From the IMG/VR virus record IMGVR_UViG_3300027763_000192, positions 1-27,759 of that record: a stretch of 27,759 bases of DNA; one strand, given 5' to 3'. The position numbers and the translations under genes were made by a program. Of this stretch, positions 7,911-15,152 are shown one piece after another. This DNA is from a virus. The notes beneath the pieces are model-generated. The model was not told where the DNA came from. It worked only from the letters and a program-made list of their open reading frames with translations, and ran no database searches. Position 1 is the first letter of the stretch. Each line of letters starts with the position of its first letter.

Positions 7911-8096
7911 ATGATTAAAATTGATTTTTCTGAAACACATGAAATATATGGTACGTATGCTGATTCTCTTAATCTAGAAGACGATCACACATTTACTGAA
8001 GACGAAATTGAAGCAATGAAAAAACAACGGTTTGATAATTGGGTTAATCACATTGTCGAAATGAGCAACGTTACAATAGAATCTCCACAGGAATAA
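7911..8096 (+). CDS. 61-aa acidic protein between fibre genes (hypothetical; possible fibre chaperone)
   Basis: The protein starts MIKIDFSETHEIYGTYADSL and continues 'LEDDHTFTEDEIEAMKKQRFDNWVNHI'. The start is ATG 7911, set by AGAGG at 7901-7905; a longer in-frame start at 7827 would lie inside the upstream gene and has no ribosome site. The 'DDHTFT..EIEAMK..R.DNW' motif recurs, as I recall, in small proteins placed between fibre genes of environmental tailed phages. It is acidic, likely helical and has no signal peptide. Sitting directly after one fibre gene and before another, it could be a fibre assembly chaperone, by analogy with short Tfa/gp38-like helpers. That role is inference. Confidence 0.7.
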   Translation: MIKIDFSETHEIYGTYADSLNLEDDHTFTEDEIEAMKKQRFDNWVNHIVEMSNVTIESPQE

Positions 8097-8102
8097 TTGT
8101 AA

Positions 8103-11100
8103 ATGGCAACATACTATTGGGTTGGCGGATCAGGCACCTGGAATAGTACAACTACCACAAACTGGAGTTTAACTTCAGGTGGTTCTGGTGGTGGCGGTGT
8201 GCCAACATCTGTTGATACCGTAAACTTTGATGCTAACTCAGGTACTGCTGCAACTGTTACTGTAGCAGATACTGCTGCATGTAATTTATGTATAGTAAAC
8301 AAGAGTGATATCAACATATCTCTTGGTGCATCTGTAACACTCATTTCTAATTTTAATGGTGCATTCACATTAACTGCCGGAACACTGACTCTCAATACTT
8401 ACACATTAGGAATTAGTAGATTTTATAGTAGTAATACAAACGCACGAACTATTGCATTTGGTACTGGTACTATTAATTTAACTGCATATAGTTCCGGTGG
8501 TAGTCCTGTTGTTATTTTGTCACCAACAACCAATATTGTAATCACTGGTACAAACCCAACACTTAATTTTACATCAAATACCCCTACGCAAGATTGCAGC
8601 AGTCAGGTTGGTTCTGTTCCTACTTTATCACTCAACGTTACTGGAAATTTTCAAAGTTTTGGTTTTTCATCACAGGCGTCAATTAAAAATTTAACTTTTG
8701 CTTCGGGATTTACTGGAACATGGTCTGAGGCTAATGCGGTGGTAATGAATGGTAATTTGATATTATCCTCAGGCATGACATGTGCAACTTTTGGTAATGG
8801 TAGAGAACTAAGTTTTTCCGGTACATCATCGCAAAGTATTACTAGCAATGGCGCACTCATCCAAACACCCATTAGTATTACTAATACTGTTGGGATTACT
8901 ACTTCAGGCGCTTTTACAACTATCAGCTCTTGGACAATATCCTCTAGCACATGCACTTTTGACCCCGGTGGAACATTTACAGTTGCATCATTTTTTTCTT
9001 CGTCTGCAGGCCTACAAAGTTTTGGTTATAATTATATAATTACCGGTTCCGGAAGTGCTTACACACAATCAACTGCCCGATCAAATTTTAGTTATAACAC
9101 AGGTGTCACTATATCATTGACAAATGCGAATGCTAAGACATTCGCCGGTGGTGGATCTAGATTTCCAGGAATAAATCAAGGTGGTGCGGGTACATTGACT
9201 ATCTCTGGTAATAATACTTTCAAAGATATAACCAATAGCGTCCAACCAGCTACTATTTTATTCACAGCAGGTTCTACACAAACAACAACTGCGCTTGCAA
9301 CCAATGGTACTTCTGGTAACCTAATTACGTTAGGTAGTACCTCTACGTCTGCATTTACTATTACACGAGATAGTTCTGGTACAAATAATTGTGTTTATTG
9401 TTCAGTATCCTATATGACTGGTAATACTACGGCTGCGACTGGTGGATATGTAATTTGGCAATTCAACTCAACAACAAACGGTGGTAATAACAGCAACTTG
9501 ACCATCGTTGCGCTGGTGTATTATTGGGTTGGTGGATCAGGAACCTGGAATAATACTACTACGACAAATTGGAGTTTGACTTCAGGTGGTTCCGGTAATG
9601 CTGGACCTCCTTCTGCAACAGATGCAGTTGTGTTTAATTCTAATAGCAGTAGTGGAAATTACACAGTAACTATTGAATCGGGCGCAGTTGCTCTGACTGC
9701 AACTATAGGTGCGCCTTCAAGTGGTACATTACAGTTATCTGGATCAGGTAATCTTACACTGTATGGTAATCTCACCATATCAACAGGGGTCATTCAGTCA
9801 TATACTGGCTCAATTTTGTTTTTAGCAGGAGCAAGTTTAACAACAAACGGATTAGCATTATCAAGCAACATAACATTTAATGCAAGTGTTGCATCAATAT
9901 TCTCTTTACTTGACAGTCTAACCACATCAGGAACATTTACACTAACACAAGGTACACTATCATTAGGATCGTATACACTAACAACTCAGAATTTTGATAG
10001 CAGCAATGCCAACACAAGAACTCTGGCGTTTGGAACAGGAAATATTACAACAACAGGCAGCGGTACGGTTTTTACAACATCAACTGTTCTTGGATTGACA
10101 GTTACAGGCACTCCAATAGTAAACATATCTAACTCTGGTTCAACGGCAACAACCGTATCAACTGGTGCAATATCCGAATCAAACTCAATATCGTTTAACT
10201 TTACAGCTGGAACATATGCATTGACCTTTCTAGGTAATGCTAGTGATCGTGCTAAGAATGTTAACTTTACCGGATTTAATGGTACTTTGAATGCCACAAG
10301 TACATCAACAATTGGTGGAAGTTTAACATTATCCAGTGGTATGACATTAACTTCTTCGGCCAGCGCTCTTACTTTTGCTGCAACGATTCGCGCACAAACC
10401 AACACAATTGCAACTGCTGGCAAAACATTAGATTTTCCTATCACTATTAATTATGAGCCGAATTCAACTCTACAGTTGAATGATACAATGACAATAGGAT
10501 CAACTAGAACACTGACCCTGACGCAAGGTACATTGAACCTTAATAACTTTAATTTGAGTGTTGGTATATTTTCGTCAAGTGGCACTAGTATTAGATCGGT
10601 TGGATTCGGCACCGCAAAGATCATTTTAACTTATGCAAGCACTACGACTGTGCTTAGTATGGCAACAGCAACAGGATTTACATCAACAGGTACTGGTGGA
10701 TTTGCTTCATCAATGGATGTTGCACAGACTTTTACAATTGGATCTACAGCCGGTACTATTACAACAACTGCTAATTTATTCTTAACAAACGGTAACTCAA
10801 TTGCTACACTGACAACTGGTAGTTATTTTAAGACTATTGATTTTACAGGATATTCTGGAACTCCTGCAACTACCACATTATATCTCGCTGGTTATGTATT
10901 AAGTACTGGTGGCACATTCACTAACATTACTGCTAGAATGATTGCTAATGGAAGTATTACTTCTAATGGTAAATCTATTGCTGCAATTGATGTTGGATAT
11001 AGTTCAGGCCTTGGCGGTAGTAGCTATACAATAACTACAATTTCAACTGCACTCCAAGGTACGGTAGGTACAATGGTTGCGGCAGCTTCTGCAGGCACTG

Positions 11101-12269
11101 GTCCAGTAGGAGCATATACTGGTACATCTAATAATGGATATTGGGTAATCACGCCAGGATGGAATATTTCATTTAATGGTACTAACTATACTACAATGTA
11201 TCCAGTGTCAAATATGTATGTTACGTTTGGAGCTGGATCTACAACTTCTTTTGGTTTATCTGCATCAAATCCTGCACTTCCAAAAATCATGATGCAAGCA
11301 TCTGATCGTTCTGTTCAAAGAATGTATTATCAGTTGACAGGTACAACACCAAATAGAACATTCTGGTGGCGTTTTGAAGGATCAACTGGTACAAGTGGTG
11401 TTGCCGGTTCTCCTTCAATGTTGTATGAAGGTTACATTTATGAAAATAATCCTTCAACAATAGATATTATTACAGGCACGATTGGTACTGGTGGTATTAG
11501 TGGCGTCTATTCTGCTTCAGCTCTTTTAAATGCTGCGGCTGGATTAGGAACATCAAACACTGGAACCAGAATTACTTATGTGGTAGTAAGCACATATCCA
11601 AATAGTACTACAACTATTGTAGACAACTTAAACGTTACAGGTACATTAACATTCACTAGCGGTACATTAACAACTATATCTGGTAACGTTACTGCAGGAT
11701 CGTTTTCAACGACTACTGCAACTGCAAAAACATTAGTCATGGGTTCTGGAACTTGGACAATTACTGATTCAGGTGCTACTGCATGGAACGTAACCAATCC
11801 ATCTTTCTTAACTGTTACACCAGGAAGTAGTACAATATCAATGAGTTCAGCTTCAGATAAAACTTTTGTGGGTGCTGGTAAAACTTGGAACAATTTAACA
11901 AATTCTGGAGCCGGACAATTAACAATTACTGATAGCAATACATTTGCAACGATTAGTAATTCAGTTTCGCCGGCAACATTCACATTTACTGCCGGAACAA
12001 CAAATACAGTATCAAATTTTAACATCAATGGAACATCAGGAAATTTAGTTACCTTACAAAGTTCAACTTCCGGTAGTACATTCACGATATCAAAATCTAC
12101 AGGAACAGTAACCACGAATTATGCAGCAATAAAAGATTCTGTTGTTACTGGTGGAGCTACGTGGTTAGCCCCAAGTAATTATGGAAATGTAAATAACGGA
12201 AACAACACAGGCTGGGATTTTTCAGCTATTGGTGGCACCTTTAACCCAGGGTTTTTATTATTTTTTTGA
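8103..12269 (+). CDS. giant beta-repeat virion protein (adhesin-like)
   Basis: A 1388-residue Thr/Ser/Gly/Asn-rich protein with almost no charge. It opens with 'YYWVGGSGTWNSTTTTNWS' at residue 4, and the same module recurs at residue 473. A repeated strand pair ('LTLTQGTLNL' followed by 'FDSSNANTRTLAFGTG') appears at about residues 107, 630, 823 and, degenerate, 1200. Related end modules starting 'KTFAGGG'/'KTFVGAG' lie at about 345-471 and 1253-1388. A different domain sits at about 1010-1160 ('YWVITPGWNISFNGTNYT', 'ASDRSVQRMYY', 'RTFWWRFEG', 'ENNPSTIDIITGTIG'), which resembles a NIDO-like beta domain seen in other phage fibres. Likely an elongated beta-solenoid adhesin. AGGA at 8089-8092 precedes ATG 8103. 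The gene ends in a T-rich stretch just before a promoter-bearing gap. Confidence 0.7.
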   Translation: MATYYWVGGSGTWNSTTTTNWSLTSGGSGGGGVPTSVDTVNFDANSGTAATVTVADTAACNLCIVNKSDINISLGASVTLISNFNGAFTLTAGTLTLNTYTLGISRFYSSNTNARTIAFGTGTINLTAYSSGGSPVVILSPTTNIVITGTNPTLNFTSNTPTQDCSSQVGSVPTLSLNVTGNFQSFGFSSQASIKNLTFASGFTGTWSEANAVVMNGNLILSSGMTCATFGNGRELSFSGTSSQSITSNGALIQTPISITNTVGITTSGAFTTISSWTISSSTCTFDPGGTFTVASFFSSSAGLQSFGYNYIITGSGSAYTQSTARSNFSYNTGVTISLTNANAKTFAGGGSRFPGINQGGAGTLTISGNNTFKDITNSVQPATILFTAGSTQTTTALATNGTSGNLITLGSTSTSAFTITRDSSGTNNCVYCSVSYMTGNTTAATGGYVIWQFNSTTNGGNNSNLTIVALVYYWVGGSGTWNNTTTTNWSLTSGGSGNAGPPSATDAVVFNSNSSSGNYTVTIESGAVALTATIGAPSSGTLQLSGSGNLTLYGNLTISTGVIQSYTGSILFLAGASLTTNGLALSSNITFNASVASIFSLLDSLTTSGTFTLTQGTLSLGSYTLTTQNFDSSNANTRTLAFGTGNITTTGSGTVFTTSTVLGLTVTGTPIVNISNSGSTATTVSTGAISESNSISFNFTAGTYALTFLGNASDRAKNVNFTGFNGTLNATSTSTIGGSLTLSSGMTLTSSASALTFAATIRAQTNTIATAGKTLDFPITINYEPNSTLQLNDTMTIGSTRTLTLTQGTLNLNNFNLSVGIFSSSGTSIRSVGFGTAKIILTYASTTTVLSMATATGFTSTGTGGFASSMDVAQTFTIGSTAGTITTTANLFLTNGNSIATLTTGSYFKTIDFTGYSGTPATTTLYLAGYVLSTGGTFTNITARMIANGSITSNGKSIAAIDVGYSSGLGGSSYTITTISTALQGTVGTMVAAASAGTGPVGAYTGTSNNGYWVITPGWNISFNGTNYTTMYPVSNMYVTFGAGSTTSFGLSASNPALPKIMMQASDRSVQRMYYQLTGTTPNRTFWWRFEGSTGTSGVAGSPSMLYEGYIYENNPSTIDIITGTIGTGGISGVYSASALLNAAAGLGTSNTGTRITYVVVSTYPNSTTTIVDNLNVTGTLTFTSGTLTTISGNVTAGSFSTTTATAKTLVMGSGTWTITDSGATAWNVTNPSFLTVTPGSSTISMSSASDKTFVGAGKTWNNLTNSGAGQLTITDSNTFATISNSVSPATFTFTAGTTNTVSNFNINGTSGNLVTLQSSTSGSTFTISKSTGTVTTNYAAIKDSVVTGGATWLAPSNYGNVNNGNNTGWDFSAIGGTFNPGFLLFF

Positions 12270-12321
12270 TTATTAATTAAAACAATACAAAAGTAACAAA
12301 AAAAATTAAATGGGCCGACCT

Positions 12322-12329
12322 TATAAATA
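12322..12329 (+). promoter_or_regulatory. T4-type late promoter box TATAAATA before gene 13
   Basis: A perfect TATAAATA within the 86-base gap between the beta-repeat gene and gene 13, ending 26 bases before the ATG. Transcription would begin near 12335, giving a 20-base leader that contains GGGATGA as a ribosome site. Gene 13 is a late gene in T4, which fits. The gap is otherwise A/T-rich with no stable hairpin. Confidence 0.8.
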
Positions 12330-12355
12330 CCAGTATAAACATGGGATGAAATAAG

Positions 12356-13129
12356 ATGGCCAATACAACAAATAGAAATGACTTCAAACAATATTGCCTA
12401 AGACGATTAGGATTTCCTGTTATTGAGATAAATGTTGATGACGACCAGGTCGAAGACCGTATTGATGATGCCTTGCAATTTTATCAAGATTACCACTTTG
12501 ATGGTTTACAAAAAGTATACTACATCAAAAAGATTGATCAAACAGATATCAACAAAAAATATCTGGACTTGACACAGGCCAAAGATTCATCAAATAACAC
12601 ATTGGATATTGTTGGTGTTACCAGAATCTTTCCAATTCAGGATTCTCAATCCTCAATCAACATGTTTGATTTGAGATACCAACTACGTCTTAATGAATTG
12701 TATGACTTCACCTCAGCGTCCTACATTAACTATACGTTGACGCAACAACACCTTCGTTCACTTGAACTTATGTTCACTGGTGAAGTTCCAATTCGTTTTA
12801 GTCGCCATATGCAACGACTATATATTGATTGGGCATGGGGTCAATCTCAAGCACCAGTAGGAACAACAGTGATTGCAGAATCTTATGCTGTAATTGATCC
12901 TAGTGTTTATGGTAAAGTATGGAATGACCGTTGGTTGAAAGAGTATGCAACGGTATTAATTAAGAAACAATGGGGTTCAAATCTTTCTAAATTTAAAGGC
13001 ATTCAATTACCTGGTGGTGTGGTTCTAAATGGCGGCGAAATAGTTCAACAAGCTGAAGATGAAATTAAGAGACTTGAAGCCGACATGGAAAAGAATTATG
13101 GCGGTATGTTAGAATTTTATCTGAATTAA
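12356..13129 (+). CDS. 13: neck protein gp13 (head completion)
   Basis: A 257-residue homologue-like match to T4 gp13 as seen in cyanophages: N-terminal 'NDFKQYCLRRLGFPVIEINVDDDQVEDRIDDALQFY' (split here as motifs FKQYCLRRLGFPVIEINV and EDRIDDALQFYQDYHFDG), a middle 'YQLRLNELYDFTSASYINYTL', and a C-terminal 'KEYATVLIKKQWGSNLSKF' with 'LPGGVVLNGGEI'. In T4, gp13 and gp14 join the DNA-filled head to the tail and close the portal. This version is shorter than T4 gp13 (309 residues). It is the first gene behind a perfect late promoter and is followed by genes 14 and 15, the T4 order. The overlapping minus-strand frame at its start is a shadow. Confidence 0.88.
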   Translation: MANTTNRNDFKQYCLRRLGFPVIEINVDDDQVEDRIDDALQFYQDYHFDGLQKVYYIKKIDQTDINKKYLDLTQAKDSSNNTLDIVGVTRIFPIQDSQSSINMFDLRYQLRLNELYDFTSASYINYTLTQQHLRSLELMFTGEVPIRFSRHMQRLYIDWAWGQSQAPVGTTVIAESYAVIDPSVYGKVWNDRWLKEYATVLIKKQWGSNLSKFKGIQLPGGVVLNGGEIVQQAEDEIKRLEADMEKNYGGMLEFYLN

Positions 13130-13130
13130 T

Positions 13131-13169
13131 ATGAAACATAAACAAGGAAGAAGAAAGGCAGGAACCTAA
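13131..13169 (+). other. 12-codon basic mini-ORF (MKHKQGRRKAGT) before gene 14
   Basis: ATG 13131 lies one base after the gene 13 stop, and TAA 13167-13169 ends one base before the proposed ATT start of gene 14. The peptide is strongly basic. The mini-ORF spans the Shine-Dalgarno of gene 14, so translation of it could deliver ribosomes to the ATT codon. It has no good ribosome site of its own except coupling to gene 13. It may be chance. Confidence 0.3.
13160..13164 (+). promoter_or_regulatory. ribosome binding site for gene 14
   Basis: AGGAA, 6 bases before ATT 13171. Its spacing is ideal for ATT and useless for the downstream ATG 13258, supporting the unusual start. Confidence 0.55.
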
Positions 13170-13170
13170 A

Positions 13171-14052
13171 ATTGCGACCAGTGTCTACTTCAACAATTAC
13201 AACGCAGCTGCCGAACAACGGGTAGTCGAAGACCTTATCGTAGAATCTATTAAGATAATGGGTTTTGACGCATATTACTTACCAATCTTCAACGAAGAAG
13301 ACAGAGACATTCTGTATGGTGAAGACCCGGTTAAGAAATTCAAATCAGCTTTTCCCATCGAATTCTACCTTTCTTCTGCACTAGAGTATACTGGTGAAAG
13401 AGAATTTTTCTCCAAGTTTGGTTTAGAAATTAAAAATAACATAACTGTTATTGTTTCTAAACGTTCATTCTCTCAGAGAGTACCACAAGAACATTTCACA
13501 CGTCCACGTGAAGGTGATTTGATTTATGTTCCATTTTTAAATGGTACTGGTGAAATTTATGAAATTAAATTCACCAATCACACCAAAGACTTCTTCACAT
13601 TAGGTCGTAAGATTCCATATTTCTATGAATTGGAAATGGAGAAATTCAAATACTCACAAGAGGTTGTTGATACTGGTATTTCAGAAATTGATGATATTGT
13701 TGGAGCATCAGGTTACACATTGGAGTTTGAATTCACATCTGGAACAGGAAACTTCCAAGATAAAGAAATTGTATTTCAATCACCAGATAATTCATACGCA
13801 AATGCAAAAGTTCATGCTACTGTACAATCATGGAATCATCCAACAAAAACATTGACAGTAACAAATATTATGGGTGAGTTTTCATCAAATGTAACTGTTA
13901 AAGGTGCAACAAGTAACGCACAATACATAACTACATCTTTTGATCCACTAAAAGATAATACACCTAACGAAGTTTATGATAATATGTATATTGATAATCA
14001 AGCCAATAACATTATCAACTTTGTGGAAACCAATCCGTTTGGAAGAATTTAA
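13171..14052 (+). CDS. 14: neck protein gp14, apparently starting at ATT
   Basis: From ATT 13171 the protein would be 293 residues starting (M)ATSVYFNNYNAAAEQRVVEDL, which is the typical N-terminus of cyanophage gp14. The first ATG in frame (13258) would drop 29 conserved residues, including 'VVEDLIVESIKI'. The frame upstream is closed by TGA 13132-13134, and no ATG, GTG or TTG lies between. AGGAA at 13160-13164 has correct spacing to ATT. The core includes 'GEDPVKKFKSAFPIEFYL', 'FFSKFGLEI' and 'FTRPREGDLIYVPF'. Residues about 190-262 form a small beta module. gp14 works with gp13 in the neck joining head to tail. The stop overlaps the gene 15 start by one base. A sequencing error (ATG to ATT) is the main alternative. 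Confidence 0.85.
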   Translation: MATSVYFNNYNAAAEQRVVEDLIVESIKIMGFDAYYLPIFNEEDRDILYGEDPVKKFKSAFPIEFYLSSALEYTGEREFFSKFGLEIKNNITVIVSKRSFSQRVPQEHFTRPREGDLIYVPFLNGTGEIYEIKFTNHTKDFFTLGRKIPYFYELEMEKFKYSQEVVDTGISEIDDIVGASGYTLEFEFTSGTGNFQDKEIVFQSPDNSYANAKVHATVQSWNHPTKTLTVTNIMGEFSSNVTVKGATSNAQYITTSFDPLKDNTPNEVYDNMYIDNQANNIINFVETNPFGRI

Positions 14053-15152
14053 TGTCTACGCCATATTATAACAGAACAATTCGTAAGTTGGTTGTAGGCT
14101 TCGGTAACTTATTTGATAAGATTACCTTAGTCAGATATAATCCAAATAATACTGAAGCAGAACGATTCTTGGTACCTATTGCATATGCAGCCAAAGAACA
14201 TTATGTGATGCGTCTGGAAGAAGATTTGAACTTAGATAAAAAAGTTCAAATGACTTTACCTCGTTTGTCTTTTGAGATGACGGGTTTACAATATGATGCA
14301 AATAGAAAACTTAATACCAACACAAAAAGTTTTACGCAAACTCCAACAGGAGCTAAGTCTCAATACAATCCTGTACCTTACAATTTTGATTTTAATTTAT
14401 ATGTTTATGTTCGTAATGTAGAAGACGGTACACAAATCATTGAACACATTCTTCCATATTTTACACCAGATTATACCATCAAGATGAATATGGTTCCTGA
14501 AATGGGAATTATTAAAGAAATTCCTATCATATTGAATAATGTTACACAAGATATTCAGTATGAAGGCAACAGAAGTTCTGATCCAAGGATGATTGTTTGG
14601 ACATTAAATTTTACTGTTCGTGGTTTCATCTTTGGTAAAACATCCGATACTGGTGTTGTTACAACATCAATCACAAAGATATTAAATAAAATTACAGAAG
14701 ATGATGTTGTTGTATTCAACATGAGAACGCCAGGTGTTGGCACATATAAACAAGGTGAATATGTATATCAAGGTTTTTCACCAAACACTTCGACTGCTTC
14801 AGCAAAAGTTATTTCTTGGAAGAACAGTGCTTTACACCTAACAAATATTAAAGGAAACTTTGTTTCTTCACAACCTATATACAGCATCAACTCTAATGCA
14901 AATTATACATTTGAATCATATAACATGGCAGGAAAGATAACCGAACAATATGCACAAATAGTTGTTACTGCTAATCCAACTACAGCAAATGCAAATAGCT
15001 TGTTCACATATGTTGAAACACTTTCTGAGTTGAGTGGCGAACCAACTGTGGTTATTGGCAATGCAAATAATGAAATCGTTTATGCTCCGGCAAATCCATA
15101 CATACAACCAATAGACTATTGGGCAAATAACGATATAGACTTAATGCAATGA
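14052..15152 (+). CDS. 15: tail sheath stabiliser/completion protein gp15, with C-terminal extension
   Basis: A 366-residue protein starting MSTPYYNRTIRKLVVGFGNLFDKI, then 'AAKEHYVMRLEEDLNLDKKVQM', 'LPRLSFEMTGLQYDANRKLN', 'DGTQIIEHILPYFTPDYT' and 'SDPRMIVWTLNFTVRGFIFG'. This is the T4-like gp15 pattern of cyanophages. In T4, gp15 caps the tail tube and sheath as a hexamer and docks the tail to the neck. The family core ends near residue 195. Here another 170 residues follow, containing a beta module at about 228-300 that resembles one in gp14, and a tail ending 'PANPYIQPIDYWANNDIDLMQ'. T4 gp15 is 272 residues, so this is long. It overlaps gene 14 by one base and the following fibre gene by four (ATGA). 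Confidence 0.85.
   Translation: MSTPYYNRTIRKLVVGFGNLFDKITLVRYNPNNTEAERFLVPIAYAAKEHYVMRLEEDLNLDKKVQMTLPRLSFEMTGLQYDANRKLNTNTKSFTQTPTGAKSQYNPVPYNFDFNLYVYVRNVEDGTQIIEHILPYFTPDYTIKMNMVPEMGIIKEIPIILNNVTQDIQYEGNRSSDPRMIVWTLNFTVRGFIFGKTSDTGVVTTSITKILNKITEDDVVVFNMRTPGVGTYKQGEYVYQGFSPNTSTASAKVISWKNSALHLTNIKGNFVSSQPIYSINSNANYTFESYNMAGKITEQYAQIVVTANPTTANANSLFTYVETLSELSGEPTVVIGNANNEIVYAPANPYIQPIDYWANNDIDLMQ

Noticed and set aside
9986-12115. Long minus-strand open frames opposite the Thr/Ser/Gly-rich genes (others at 6293-6661, 7387-7707, 16663-16980, 18007-18369, 26237-26521 and 26861-27568)
   Set aside because: Biased Thr/Val/Gly codons on the + strand leave few stops on the other strand. The translations are Val/Pro/Ala-rich with no recognisable domain, and they overlap well-supported genes.
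12236-12268. Possible terminator: AACC-CAG-GGTT followed by a T-rich run at the end of the 1388-aa gene
   Set aside because: The stem is only 4 base pairs and lies within coding sequence. The T run is interrupted. Too weak to call.
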